Assembly (NCBI GenBank): GCA_030248195.1
Contig: JASAND010023040.1
Location: forward strand, 1 to 64,000
Direction of reading: 5' to 3'
DNA length: 64,000 nucleotides
DNA from: Trissonchulus latispiculum
Taxonomy: Eukaryota > Nematoda > Enoplea > Enoplida > Ironidae
Shown: one piece after another, positions 23,401 through 35,568 of the stretch
Numbering within the stretch: the stretch's first letter is position 1
Layout of the letters: every line of letters starts with the position of its first letter
Notes under the pieces: generated by a model
The model's input: only the letters and a program-made list of their open reading frames with translations
Database searches by the model: none
What the model was told of the DNA's origin: nothing
Position numbers and translations under genes: made by a program

Positions 23401-26400
23401 CTGAAATATAAAGCAATTCGCAAACGACATTGTAAGAGGAGTACGATATATATATTGATGAATAAGCGCGTTAAATATATAATTAAGTTAGAACGAAAGT
23501 TTGGCCCCTTTCGTGTTGTGTCGGGACTATTAAAAGTAATGTAGTAGCTATATAACGTATGATGCTCGGTACTGCTCAAGTGTTTCCAGAAAAACGATCA
23601 CATAAACCTGTGCTAGAGTCGAAATTTTAAGAAGGTAACCGATCCCAAATTTCGTCCGAACTGAACACAAACGAATTTACTGCAGAGGGTGAGCGACAGG
23701 AGCGGAGAGATAATATTCGTCTACTTCCGGCAGCCTCCCAAGCTCAGGTGTGGCATATTCAAGTCTTCCATAGTAGTAAATTGGCCTCTAATAGGAGGAT
23801 TCTTAGTTGAACTACATTTCTAGTTTGTTTGAGGATGATGACCAAATTGTCAAATCAGTTAGGGGGATCTCAGATTTCCTTGATGAATAAATGAGGGTAT
23901 CACTGACGGGCAATTAGAACCAGGGATAATGTATAAACAGCTATATGTTTATCTTGACCCAATCAAAGTATGGGTCTTTGGCTTTTGTGTAAGCAAATTT
24001 CATATTATGTATGCCATTAACTATAAAATCTAGGTAACATTATCCACCTTTGGAAGGTAACAAACAGACTAATTATGAAGAAGCTACCCCCTGTCAAATG
24101 TAGCTTTAACTTGGAAACTTCATCAGGTGAGACAGACCAAATTATGAAAATAAGAAATTTGGAAAAATAGCAGGTTTCTCTGACGACCGGGAAGCAAAAA
24201 CAGTGTGTGTAAGATTTTTAGAATTTGTAGTTTAATCTCAACCAAAAACTTCCTTTTTAGTGTTAACAACAGATTTGAAAAAGTAGTGTTCAAGTTGTTC
24301 CTTAAACAGTAATCGCAAATATATAGTTCTGGCCACTGTCTAGTTATGTTCTCAACAGATAGAAAGTCAAATCTTGTGAAATGTCAATTTTGATATTGTG
24401 CTAAATGTGAAGCTGTGCTGCTGTAAGCTAATCTTACCTGAGTCTCACTTAGACTGAGGCGTTGGGCCAGTTGTTTTCTTTCAGCCCCCACCACATAATG
24501 ATTGTGCTCGAATGCCTTCTCTAGTTGCAGAAGTTGAGTTGGTGAGAATGCAGTACGAATTCTTTTTGGTTTCCGGAACGGATGAAAAAATAGACCAGTT
24601 GAACCTCCAGCTAGCAGATCTGTTGTGCCTAAAACATAGAGATTAAATTAATACTAAGTTTTGACTGGCAGCTTATTTATTATTGCAGTTGCTTTTTGTC
24701 ATGGGAAAGTATTTGGAAAGACCGGTGATTCTTCCGTATACGCACACCTGTGTCTAAAATTCGCAAAACTTAACCGATTGAGCTCAAATTTGGTATGGGT
24801 GCATATTAACACATTTTTGATCGATCTGTGACAAAAATCTAAAAATTTAAAAAATTTAAATTTTTAAGTTTTTTAAGGGGGGACCAAGGGGAGAAAAATT
24901 GCTCACAGGGGTTTTCAGGGTCGCTGAACACGAATCTGAAAACCGTTTTTCGATCCAGCCTTTCGTTAGCTAGAAATGAGCTTAAAAGTTAAGCTTAAAT
25001 ATTTAGCTTATACTGAGCTAACGAAAAGCTGGATCGAAAAACGATTTTCAGATTCGTGTTCAGCGACCCTGAAAACCCCTGTGTGCAACTTTTCAGCGAA
25101 ATTGGAAACAAAATTTGTTTGGCTCCCCTTGGTCCCCCCCTTAAAAAACTTAAAAATTTCAATTTTTTAAATTTTTAAATTTTTGTCACAGATCGATCAG
25201 AAATGTGTTAATAAAATGCACCCATACCAAATTTGAGCTGATTCGGTTAAGTTTTGCGAATTTTAGACACAGGTGTGCGTAAACGGAAGAATCACCGGAA
25301 AAACCTTTTGCGGAAGCTAGGTTACAAACAAAAGTCTTTACTCTCAGTATTGCTACATACAATCTCCAGAGAAGTTAATTTACCTACCTACAACTCCTAA
25401 ATTCTCCTATTTTTCTGCCGTCTCCAAAATACTCAAGTTACCTTGAGTGCTGGGCTGGCCAGGATTTTTGTCAACTGAATCTATTTTGCTGGGAATGCGG
25501 TTTTGGCCGGCCAGTGGTCATTTGGAAGCGACTTGGACTCTCGCCCTTGACGCGCTCTCGACTAATGAGTCATTTCCATGCCCTAAATGTCCGTTTAAAC
25601 TCCTAAATGACTAAAATTTTGGTTACTTTGTTTTATTCAGACCCCGGTTTACACCATAAAAGTTAAAGCCTGCCAAATAAAACCTAAGTCCTGAAGTGTC
25701 CAAATGGAAACTAGTTAAACAGTTATTGTATTCTCTGTGTTACAAAGCCTATAAGCTGTCAAAACGTATAAGCTATAAGCATACCTGAACGGGAGGTCAA
25801 ATTTCACTAACCCTTGTGGAAGCAAATTTGGGTACCCCTTGTGAGAGCGATTTTTAAGCAATTTTTGCCATTTTTTAATAAAAAATAGCGATTTTTTGCC
25901 CACACGTTTTTCGGACGTTTTTTAGCAAAAAAATGTGATTTTAAGTGAAAAATTCCGGCAAAGCCGTAAAATAGCAGTAAAACCGATTTTTTGGACAATT
26001 TTCTTACACCTTATGGCCAATACCCCCCTTGTCCACCTGTGCACAAGTATCGGATCGGCGGTACCTAACAAAATATTTATCTTCAGCTAATGTCTACATA
26101 TTTTGCATTTTAGATCCGATTTTGTATAACTTAGCGGAAGTTGCTTTGGGTGGGGTAGCTAACTTCACGAAAATAGTGTTAAGCCTATAGAATCAAGTAT
26201 GTATGTATACATTTAGAATAGCGTTTTAAAATCTTTCAAAAATGTTTTTAGGCAAAATTAAGTGCAAACTTGCAAACTTCTTGACCCGGTTCCACAACTG
26301 GATCCTAGTTCTGCCAGCTTCGTGATTAACCTATTTCACTGACCCTTGTGGAAGCAAATTTGGGTACCCCTTGTGAGAGCGATTTTTCTTAGGTGTACTT

Positions 26401-29400
26401 TTTAAAGCGATTTTTAAGCTATTTTTGCCATTTTTTAACAAAAACAACGATTTTTTAGCCAAAACGCGTTTTTGGGCGTTTTTTAGCGAAATATAGTAAT
26501 TTTAAGTGAAAAATTCAGGCGAAGCCGGAAAATTTTTGGAAATTTTAGTCGTAAAACCTAATTTTTGGGCAATTTTCTGACCCCTTGTGGCCAATTTTCT
26601 TACCCCTTGTGGGAGCAATTTCACGACCCCTTGTGGGCGACTTCGCCGAGGGGGGGGGGAAATCCCCCCCCCTTTCCCCCCCTTGTCCACCTGTGGCTAT
26701 AAGTCAGCTATAGCACATCGTTAGTTTGTAACAGTCCAGGTATATTGTGCGGTTATGGACGAATCAAAATACTAATGAACGAACTAAATGAAGTATGGTA
26801 TGTAATGGTATGTAATGTAGTAGAGTATAATTTATGTTTTTTTAATTTATTTAATCCTACAGTACTGACAATTTTACAGTTATCAACGTCGAACACAAAA
26901 TTTCGCACTTCACACGTTTTCTGAGTTGAGTTTTACATTATTTGGAAACAATGAAATCTATGTAGAATTCGCATATTTGTTTTTATTGTTTTTAAAGTTT
27001 ATGTTCGTACATTGTCAAGTAAGATTGCTTTGCGTCAAAGTTGGTTCTTAGGAAGATTCTTTCTCAGAAAGTTACACTTTCTTCTTCACAGACCTGCATT
27101 TTTCAAGTGCTCTATTCATTGCACGATTTATACTCTGCAAACAAAGTGCTCAAAGAGAAACATGCGAATTTGCAGCTTGTTAACGGATATCCAAGATCTT
27201 TTGCAATAGCGAATAACTACCATCTTAAAACGCAGTTACGCCCGAAGTTAAGTGCCTCCGTTTAGCTTTCAAACATTTCATAACTGGTCTTGATCTTGAA
27301 TAAGTTGTGTATGAGCTTTTCGCTAACCCTTTTGTTTAAACTTAAAGCCGATGAGAGGTGTGTGAACAGGACTTAATATTTGCACAAAATTTTGAAAGTT
27401 TCAAAAATTATAAAATTCATCTTTACATGAAACGAATGACTAGAATTCGTGTCTAAAAGACGGCCAATCTAAAGGAATGAACCGTAAACTCTTTTCAGTC
27501 AAATCGTACACGCACACGGTATTACGGTAGAGAGTTTCTGATCTGGAACCAGCAATGATAATAATAATAATACCTAATAATAATAATGGTGATGATAATA
27601 ATAATAATAATAATAATAATTTGCAATATTCATATCTGTCTGTGTTGAAAATAAAGCAAAAAGTATCTGTTTTCAGCCCACTGAAGTTATTTGTTTCAAA
27701 GTAAGGACACGACACCCCATAACATAACAATATTCAAATAACATGCAAGGTGATGGGACAAGTGAAGAAGATAGATATATTCCTAAAAATCGGACATACC
27801 GGAAATTGGCAAAGACTAAACAATAAAAATCTGAAAAATTTGAGCAAACATATAACGAAATGGAGCTTGTTCAAGTGTATTGCTATCCCAGTGCTTAAAA
27901 CTGTTAATACTCTTTTTTCTCACAGTTTGCCAAGTCGGTTCGTCGGTTTGGGCAGTGTCAGCGGTTTTAAAACTTTGGGTGATGTTGTAGCTGTGAGCTG
28001 ACACTGCATACCTGCAGCTGCAATAATCCCAAGTGTTCTACAAAACTATCAGCACATCCATTATTTTCTCCGTAATGGAAATCCTGTGGTAGCTGCACCT
28101 CGCCGGCAGCCACCCCTTAGCAGTCTTCGTAAAGTGCCCAAGGTAGGAATATCAGGGTTTCCCTACCTCTAGGGGAATAGTGCGCCAGTGCGACTCTTCT
28201 TTAAAGCAGGACTGAACAATGATCAGAGTTTTGATTCTGCTAGTGAATTTCTAACAAGAAGTTAAGAAGTTGTTGCATTTTCTAATTGTCTTAAAAATTC
28301 CCATAGAAACTTTTGTGTACAGCTCAACTGGGTTTTAATCTTTGTCCTACTACGCGGATTAAGCGGATTAGATCAGAAGCTGGCGGATTAAAAGTTTTTA
28401 TCCGTGGAGGATAAAATGAATTAAATTTAACTTGTTATGTTAACCCGCGGAAAAATAAAAGGATTAAATGAGTTACTTTAATCCGTTTCATCCGACAAAA
28501 GTTGACTAAAACATTCCTCGGGGCCGGATTCGAACCAGCGACCTATGGATTGCTGCTATTATGCCTCTACAGTCCACCGCTCTACCAACTGAGCTACCCG
28601 AGGTGTGTAAGTAAGCTTGCAAGGATTCTGTCACTCAGTCATTACAGTAGTTATAATACTAACTGCAGTGGTATGCAGTTACGTACACACAGCTCACCAC
28701 TCTACTAGCTTCATTGATAAGGACAAAACGCTGCTAAGCTCCAAGCTAAGCTAGTTATGTATCAAATAGCTAAAGACATTCAGTTCATTATTTCTATTAA
28801 ATGGTTGCGAAACCTGTTGTATATATGTGGTTGTTTGATAGTCACAGATAACGAAGGCAAAAAGGGTACCCGGCAAAAATAGTTTTAGCAGGAATGTGTA
28901 AGAATTGCAATGTTTGGTTAATACAAATAAGAGTACATAATTATAAGAGTATGCCACTAGGCACACTCTGTGTTATCAGAGCAAAAACTATGCTCTGCCT
29001 GCACGCTAACGGACCACCCCCCCACCCGCAAATCAGTATATACCTAGTCGAAACGGGGGTACGCTCACTCGCTCTACGTTTATGTGCTTAAGCTCAAAAA
29101 CACAAGCAGTGCGTGCGCGAATTTTGTGCATGCTTCGAGCTTTAGAACACAAACATAGCGCTCAAAATTCTTTGAAGTGATGGGTCTGATTTACGGGGGG
29201 GCCCTTAGCGTGCAGAGCATAGTTTTTGCTCTGATAACATAGAGTGTGCCTAGTGGCACACTCTTATATTATGTACTCTTGATACAAACTATCCAGACTT
29301 CAGGTTGCTTTCCTCTCAACAGATGCAACTACTTCCTTAATTATAAACTGGGAGATGAAATTTTATCCTTCAATTTAATTAAATTAACTTGAATTTTAAC

Positions 29401-32400
29401 ATAAAATTTTAACTTTCAGAGAAAAATATAATGATGAGGGCTATGGGATTGGAAACGGAAATGCACCAGAGCCAGCTGTGGTAGTTCAATCCCATTCCAA
29501 TTTACTCCAGAGGATCTTGAACTTATCCTCATTTGTCTACACTGCTAAAAATGCTAGAATGGTTTGCAATGGGTTGAATGTGTGGGAAGAATTTAGGAAA
29601 ATGTTTGGTCACACTTTATAATCTTGGGAACTCAAATATATTGCATTGTAACGATTTAACAATCGATTAAAATTGTTTATTTTCAATAAACATGCCCAAT
29701 AACTCTAGATTCACTATATACAGTATGTAACGTCAATTTGATCAGTTTAGTTTTTCAAATATCGGTCACAAGAGCCAATAGTAATGATAACATGAACTAC
29801 ATGATACTCCCTTTGGCGAACATCTTACATTTTTCGCAGTTGTCAAAAGCCCTCTAGGTACTCCGGCTTAAGGGGAGGGCGACTAAACTTTTGCCCAAAC
29901 ATCTTCCGATTTGATTCATTTTTGGCATGACTATGAAGCATGTACGTGAGCAAAAAAGTATCAACTCGTTGGTTCTTAGCTGCCTTTCTATGACCCGCTA
30001 CGCTTCGATCAACCTGGCCGACCCCCCCGACTTTGGCGACACGCAACATAAATACATAAGAATTTTTCACAGCTGTTTGATTCAGTGAAACTGTCTACGC
30101 TTTGGCACAGCAAGAGAAGACATATTGGGTAACGTGCACACGGCATTAGCTTTGCAGTAACCCTAATGGTTAGAGAGCAATGCTAGCCCAAACTTGAAGA
30201 AATGTCAAAAAATTTGGAAAATTTTGGCCGCCGAATCGAATAATTTAAATGGGGTGCAAGCCCGGAAGCTGAAACTTGGTGTGAACGTACACCCCATAGG
30301 TTACAAAATTGGGCCAAATATGAAGGAATTCTGCCGTGGCATTATAGTTTTATTTCACTTGAAACATGAAAATAGTTACAAAATCCGTCAAAAAGAGAAT
30401 TTTTGAAGATTGTCCAATATGCACAATATGTACATCAATCGATAGCTTTCATGATGCTAAACAACTTTTTTCTTGGCGCAATCGCGTATTTGCCACCTAT
30501 TTCAAGTTATTTTCGAAAAACTGAAATATCATCGTTTGAAAGGACCACTGAATTGAGGAATTTTACCTTCAATTTGCCTTAGTTTAGAAGACTTGACTGA
30601 GTTTTGAAAATGGGTTTATCGGGTAGAACTCAGCCATTTACACGTATTTCGTTGCTTAACAACTGTGTTATGCTGTTTTCTTTTCGTGTGGCAGGCTGGA
30701 AATTGCTAGAAGAATGTGCCGGTCAGGCAGTTGACTTGGCATTCAACTGGATACTCAAAGTAACAAACACGCATCCATTTACGAAGGAAACAAGTTTTAA
30801 TTTATGTTATTGTGGCAGGGTCAGTAAGGCTACAAATCAGTACAATTTGAGCCAAATTTGTCAACGTTATCATGCTAGAACACCTTAGGATACTTTTTGA
30901 ACCATGCCAAACAAACGTTTTTCATGTTTCAAGTGGAATAAATCTATAATGCCACGCAGAATTCCTTCATATTTGGCACAAATTTGTAGACCTATGGGGA
31001 GTACCTATGTTCACACCGAATTTTAGCTTCCAGGGTTGTACCTCATTTAAATTATCCGATTAGGCGGCCAAAATTTTCTAAATTTTCGACATTTCTTCAA
31101 GTTCGGGCTGGCATTGCTCTCCAACTATTAGGGTTACAGCAAAGCTAATGCCGTGTGCATGTTTTCCAATGTCTTCTCTTGTTGTGCCAAAGCATAGACG
31201 TTTTCACTTAACCAAACAGCTGTGAGAAATTTTTAAGTATTTATGTTGGGTGCCGCCAAAATCGGGGGGTCGGCCAGGTTTTCGCGGACGTTGTGCATTA
31301 TAGGAACCACCTAGAAATCAGAGACTTCATACTATTTTGGCCATGCACATGCTTTACATGCCTGCAAAAAAAGAATTGAAATCCGACAAACTTTGGGCAC
31401 CTCCATTTTAGTCGCCCCCCCCCTTAAGTACACATGACAAAATTGAGGGTTTACCGTAAAACCTTCTACTCCTGAAGGCGTACTCCTTACAATGGCCTTT
31501 CGTAGTCAAATCTGTAATTATGATTGATGACGTTTCGGATTAAAAGTTTATGAAGCCGGAGATTTGGATAAAAATGATTACAGATTATTTAGACAGAAAA
31601 ATATTTCAATAAGTGGAGGACCTAAAACTAAAACATTTGGTCTTGACTTGAGCTAATGATGATATAGTTGGCTATCCGGTTAGTTGGTATATAGTTGGCT
31701 ATCCGGTTAGTTGGTATATAGTTATAACATATCCAGCTTCGCTATATTTTATTGAAACGACAGAACCTTTACTTCATAATATTAATCAACAGTATTATTG
31801 AAAATAACTGAAATATCACGAAGAAATTGGCAAAATGCAAACCGAATATCGGTTTAAATAGACATTTATCCAAAGGATGTTCCAAGGTAATCGACGTTCA
31901 CAATGTTATCATTATTTCTTTTCTATACCAGGTGTTTTCATGTGTCTATTTTTAACATTTGGGTCTTATCTCGATTACCCCCCCCCACCACTTAAACTCC
32001 TTAAAACTTAAAATTTGGTAGTTCATAAATAAAGATTATAGATTTGGCTACACTGAGTCGATAACAAAAACAATAAAGACCGGTGTACGCTTGCCTGAGT
32101 AGAAGGTTTTGAATTATTTGTAAGGTGTGCGCCTACTGGAGCAGAGCATTTTAAAGTACATCCTCAGTTTTGTAGAGTGAGCGCCTACCGATGTGGAAGG
32201 TTTGTGACAATTGCGAAAAATTGTTAGGTGTGCACCAAACACAGTATCACCATGAAATATGCAGAAAATTCATTCTTCAAGATTCGTGCTTACCCTGAAA
32301 CAGCGGATGATGCACAAAGCTATTGTGTTTGTAAAGATCCAGAAAGTTGGCGGCCCATTGGGAGGAGTAAGAGATCACTGACGGAAGCGACGGAGTTCCA

Positions 32401-32744
32401 CCGGACATCGAAAAAAGAGGGTTTGCAGGGGGTCCACTCTCCAGAACCAGGGCTCCTCGATTGGGGAAACAGAACGGAATCAGTGAGGATGTGTTGCTCA
32501 AATTGGGTTCCGGCTGCTGGGGAGTCCATGCTGTGAGATTAGAATTAAGAGAGCAGCTGGGTGTGGGTTTCAAAGTCTTGTTTTCAGGAGTACTTAGACC
32601 GGGACTGGATGGCTGTAGTCTAGCACTGGAGCCAGCTTTATTGACGGTTGAAGCCACGCTACTGTTAGCTGAGTCCGAATTTAGTACCACCGGTTGTTTA
32701 TCTTCACCGACCAAACAATTGATTGAAAAGTTCAATTTAGACAT
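23224..32744 (-). CDS. Emx (empty spiracles class) homeobox transcription factor, 3 exons
   Basis: Exons 32294-32744, 24438-24628 and 23224-23400 join in phase 1 and phase 0 at consensus GT-AG sites, giving 272 residues. The N terminus has [11 protein letters not shown], comparable to the conserved eh1-like F-x-I-x-x-L-V-G-x-D of Emx proteins. A Ser/Pro/Asn-rich middle follows. [15 protein letters not shown] leads into the homeodomain, and [14 protein letters not shown] is diagnostic for Emx. The intron splits the homeodomain between ETQ and [15 protein letters not shown] Ser-rich tail of about 40 residues follows. Emx proteins are DNA-binding nuclear regulators of head and neural patterning in animals. 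The 7.7 kb intron 1 contains a tRNA-Tyr gene and several transposons. Family assignment is firm; the exact start of exon 1 is less so. Confidence 0.93.
24438..24628 (-). CDS. emx: emx exon 2 (N-terminal two-thirds of the homeodomain)
   Basis: The acceptor is GTTTTAG at 24629-24630 and the donor is CAG|GTAAG. It encodes the linker [16 protein letters not shown] and homeodomain helices 1 and 2. Frame is open throughout. Confidence 0.95.
24722..25298. repeat. 577 bp palindrome, family G, in emx intron 1
   Basis: It begins CCGGTGATTCTTCCG and ends CGGAAGAATCACCGG. The arms are complementary nearly to the centre at about 25010. It lies less than 100 bp from the acceptor of emx exon 2. It is related to 7182-8128. 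Confidence 0.85.
25299..25796. other. emx intron 1, no feature seen
   Basis: Unique AT-rich intron sequence. No element was recognised. Confidence 0.3.
25797..26695. repeat. dispersed repeat F, two direct units flanking a ~275 bp core
   Basis: Unit 1 (25797-26050) and unit 2 (26335-26695) both start TTTCACTRACCCTTGTGG and contain GTACCCCTTGTGAGAGCGAT, a string of poly-T hairpin motifs, and CCCCTTGTCCACCTGTG at the end. The core 26051-26334 is shared with 15088-15365 in reverse. Direct terminal units around a core look like a small LTR-type or terminal-direct-repeat element, but no TG...CA ends or primer site were confirmed. Confidence 0.6.
26696..28515. other. emx intron 1, mostly unique sequence
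   Basis: The stretch contains a TAA/TAG-type microsatellite at about 27556-27620 and, at 28350-28500, repeated CGGATTAA in both orientations. No gene was recognised. Confidence 0.35.
28516..28603 (-). tRNA. tRNA-Tyr (GTA) with a 16-nt intron
   Basis: All arms pair: acceptor CCTCGGG with CCCGAGG (7 of 7), D stem GCTC/GAGC, anticodon stem GTGGA/TCCAT, T stem GCTGG/CCGGC with loop TTCGAAT. The anticodon loop reads CTGTAG, then the intron AGGCATAATAGCAGCA, then A, which is the canonical position after base 37 for eukaryotic tRNA-Tyr. A TTTT terminator follows within 10 nt on the minus strand. It lies inside emx intron 1 on the same strand. No flanking SINE tail is present, so it looks like a functional Pol III gene. 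Confidence 0.93.
28928..29281. mobile_element. MITE family L, copy 1 (7-bp target duplication)
   Basis: The terminal inverted repeats begin YAAGAGTACATAAT. The inner inverted region includes GCCACTAGGCACACTCT and ATCAGAGCAAAAACTATG. It is flanked by perfect ATACAAA direct repeats at 28921-28927 and 29282-29288. It is non-coding, 354 bp, in emx intron 1. Confidence 0.8.
29282..29867. other. emx intron 1, no feature seen
   Basis: Unique AT-rich sequence. Confidence 0.3.
29868..31427. mobile_element. TTAA element family E with ~510 bp inverted arms
   Basis: A 1560-bp element between TTAA (29868-29871) and TTAA (31424-31427). The ends are GGGGAGGGCGACTAAA and TTTTAGTCGCCCCCCCCC. The left arm (to about 30372) and right arm (from about 30913) are diverged reverse complements around a ~540 bp spacer. 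A 94-codon frame in the spacer (30604-30888) matches no family I know. It lies in emx intron 1. Confidence 0.8.
31664..31722 (+). repeat. 27-bp tandem repeat, two copies
   Basis: ATAGTTGGCTATCCGGTTAG plus TTGGTAT occurs twice back to back and is followed by ATAGTT. Confidence 0.8.
31728..32293. other. emx intron 1, 5' part
   Basis: Three loosely related ~60 bp segments with GTGTGCGCCTAC, GTGAGCGCCTACC and GTGTGCACC occur at 32080-32230. No gene was recognised. Confidence 0.3.
32294..32744 (-). CDS. emx: emx exon 1
   Basis: The exon gives 150 codons plus one base. It ends ...HHPLFQ + G before GTAAGC. It was linked to the homeobox exons by splice phase (G|GC gives Gly) and by the Emx-like N-terminal motif. 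The distance of 7.7 kb makes the link an inference. Confidence 0.82.
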
Positions 32745-33391
32745 TTAAACGTTCCTTAAAACGCAGACTAACAACAATTCAGCTTTAATCTCCTCTTAGC
32801 AAAGTAAGGGAAGGGGCGTCCAAACTTCTCTGAGCTGAGCTATAAGTGTGAGATTACGGTAGCTTGTAAATATTTGATTTGTTAAATATGTTACATGACA
32901 TATTGGTAAGACCCGCCTTTGTGTCTCCTGCAAAAGATTAATTCTGATTCGTTAGAAAATTATGTGAAGGTCTGTCATAGAATAGGATTGGTTGAAACGA
33001 TAGAATTTAGTAATTCTCTTCTGAACTAGACTTAGGGACTCCAAAACTGTGTTCAGATTGTCACTTAAGATGAATTCTTCTTCCCTAAGTGTAAGTACTC
33101 TTCAGCTAGCTTAAAGTTAACCTCAGAATAAGCCGTGGGATTGTAGTAAACTTTACCCAACAATCATTGTAACTAATTTAACGTCATTTTACGTATGTCA
33201 GGTGCTTTGGCTATGAGACGAGCAAAAGAAACATGAAGTAGCAAACAGAACATTGTCTCTCCTCAATAATTTTCTTCTAGTATCTGTTCAGAAAGAAAGT
33301 AACCACCAGCGGGTGTAACAACTCTAATTTTTGGAAAACAGACCGTTGTGAAAACTAATTCAACAAGCACTGAGAATAAAGATTTGCAACT

Positions 33392-33393
<2 letters not shown>
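32745..33393. promoter_or_regulatory. region upstream of emx exon 1
   Basis: This is the expected location of the emx 5' UTR and promoter. No specific site could be identified. A weak acceptor-like TTGTTGTTAG lies 29 nt before the start codon on the minus strand. Confidence 0.3.

Positions 33394-33437
<44 letters not shown>
33394..33437. repeat. (AT)n microsatellite
   Basis: About 44 bp of alternating TA. Confidence 0.95.
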
Positions 33438-33442
<5 letters not shown>

Positions 33443-33504
33443 CACAGCAATTTTAAAATTTCTGCGAAGTTTAAAAGATAACTTGTCCATTCCAATACTT
33501 TGCT

Positions 33505-34189
33505 GGGCCTCGTTGCATAAAACACTGATTACTGATTAATCAGTAATCAGTAATCAGAAATCAGTAAGTTGCATTAAGTTGCATAATCAGTTGCATAAAG
33601 CATTTTACTGATTACTGTTTACTGATAATTTGTCAGTATATAAATTGCCATCAGTGTTTGTTCACTGATTATTTACGTTAGAACGGTGATTTTCTTCGAA
33701 TTAATTGATTTGGGCTTTGTGATTTTAGTTTCTCTGGTACAGTAGAATGCACTGCCTCCACTGATATAAAAATCTTCGTGATCCCATGACTACAACCTGA
33801 CTTTTAGTCCTTTAAAATATGATGCCTTATTTTTACAAATCAACCGGTTTTAAGTCGCCCCAAAATTTTCTGCTTGAGAATTTATTTTTTCCTGTTTCAT
33901 ATTCATTATTGAATCAATATTATTAATTAATAATAATTCTTGCACAAAAACTTCAGCTTTTGTACCATTTGACTCGCGAATAGGCGTTCACACAATTCTA
34001 TGTACTTGGCATAAAATACTAATTACATTTACTGATGGTTTATCAGTAAATCAGTATTCAGCAATCAGTAGCTTTATGCAACGGAAAAAATGTTACTGAT
34101 TACTGATGACACTGATTACTGATCGTTCTGATAACTGATTACTGATGGTTCTGATAACTGATTACTGATTGTTTTATGCAACGGGGCCC
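33505..34189. mobile_element. non-autonomous element with ATCAGTAATCAG subterminal repeats
   Basis: A 685-bp element. The ends are GGGCCTCGTTGCATAAAAC and GTTTTATGCAACGGGGCCC. Both subterminal regions repeat ACTGATTACTGATT-type units in inverted orientation. A partial relative ends at 56903-56919 (TTTTATGCAACGGGTCCC). No target duplication was clear. A hAT-type origin is possible. Confidence 0.65.
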
Positions 34190-34197
34190 TGGCCTTG

Positions 34198-34355
34198 CAT
34201 GAGCTACCGTAGGACTTGGTAGCCGAGCAGTGCTGGTATTTGAACTCTCATTGCCCGCTTATGGCTTCGCTGGAAATCAAAGCTGACACTTCTCATTCTC
34301 GGATTGCAGTCAGGCGTCGTGCTAATCAACCACTGCTCCGCGGGGCTAGGAGAGA
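34198..34355 (-). mobile_element. tRNA-like SINE fragment
   Basis: On the minus strand GCCCCGCGGAGCAGTGG leads to an A-box-like TGGTTGATTAGCACG (34319-34333) and a B-box-like GAGTTCAAATACC (34236-34248). The boxes are about 85 nt apart, wider than in a plain tRNA, so this is probably a SINE head with an insertion. Confidence 0.4.
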
Positions 34356-35568
34356 TGAGATCATAACTCCTATACAAATGGAGCTCTCAATATAACACCG
34401 CCTGCCCAGATTGATGACCAAGGCGTAAAAGAAAACGGACATAAAAGCTGTTACCGCTTACAGCAATCCTATCTTGCGGTCAAAAATTTAGCTAGTAGTA
34501 CTCTGGATAAGTGGGGCATAAAGGAGCATAAAGTGCGTTAAGGTCTTCTAATTTCAAAAAAGATCCATACTTGAAAATGGTGAAACATTTTCAAGATTTT
34601 TCATTTCATTTCAACATTTGCATTTTCATTTATTCGGATTATAAACCTGCATGGGACCGGCCTGGAGGGAATCAGTTATTATATTTAATCTTAGATTTGC
34701 AGCTGACTGATCGCTTGGGTATATTTGCGACAATATTTACAGATTTAGTATACCAGTTACTGAAGATAACTGTCTGAATAGTCTTTTTATTTTTCCCATA
34801 CCAATTTACCTTATCACGGCTAATTATAGGTCATGCCTTCTTTTACTGGGTGTTTTGCTTTCCATTTTAATGCCCTAGATTAGAGAAAAAGGGTTTTTTA
34901 CTCAATTTTTGAGCTTAATCATAACCTAGTCAAAATTAGGAGCAATCCTGGCTCTGAAATCGGTCCCATACATAATCGTTATAAAGGCACTAGATGTTGG
35001 TTGAAAGGTACTATTTTAGACCTATTATCGCATTAAAAGATTCCACTAAAGGTTAGACCTGGCACACCTTTTTATCGAATAATAATTTGCAGTCATTTTA
35101 GCCAGCAAAGATAACAGTAGCCTATTATTAGAAAAATGGGATAAAATTGAGCTTCTAAAGAACCAATTCATATAAGAGGAGTGATTACATTGGAGTCGAA
35201 ATGTTGTGAGATTTAAGAAAAAACGTCGTTAGGCGGACCAAAAGCATTGCGGTTTCGACAAAAACTTAGTAAAACATAATTTGAGAACTATCTGACTTCT
35301 TCAAAGCAGTTAAGCTGGAGCCTACCTATATACATAGGTATATTTAACAACCTTTAGTCAGGAAAAATTTTATTATTTTTCGTAAATGCGAATTTCAACT
35401 ATCTTTCCTATATATTCCTTTCCTTTCCTTTCTTAGAGCCTTTCCTTTCCTAAAACCTTCATGCACGGGGTGATATGAAATACTTTATTTCTCTACATGA
35501 ATATCAAATTAATGTTATCTACTTCGTCTTTACAGCTGGTCTCGTCTTTCGTTACTTCATTTTTCCAC
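34356..35568. other. intergenic, no gene seen
   Basis: A short TCCTTTCCTTTCC stretch lies at 35413-35455. Nothing else was recognised. The 3' UTR of the next minus-strand gene should fall at the right edge. Confidence 0.35.

Noticed and set aside
32228..32748. Plus-strand frames opposite emx exon 1
   Set aside because: The minus-strand frame has the Emx N-terminal motif and a donor whose phase fits exon 2.
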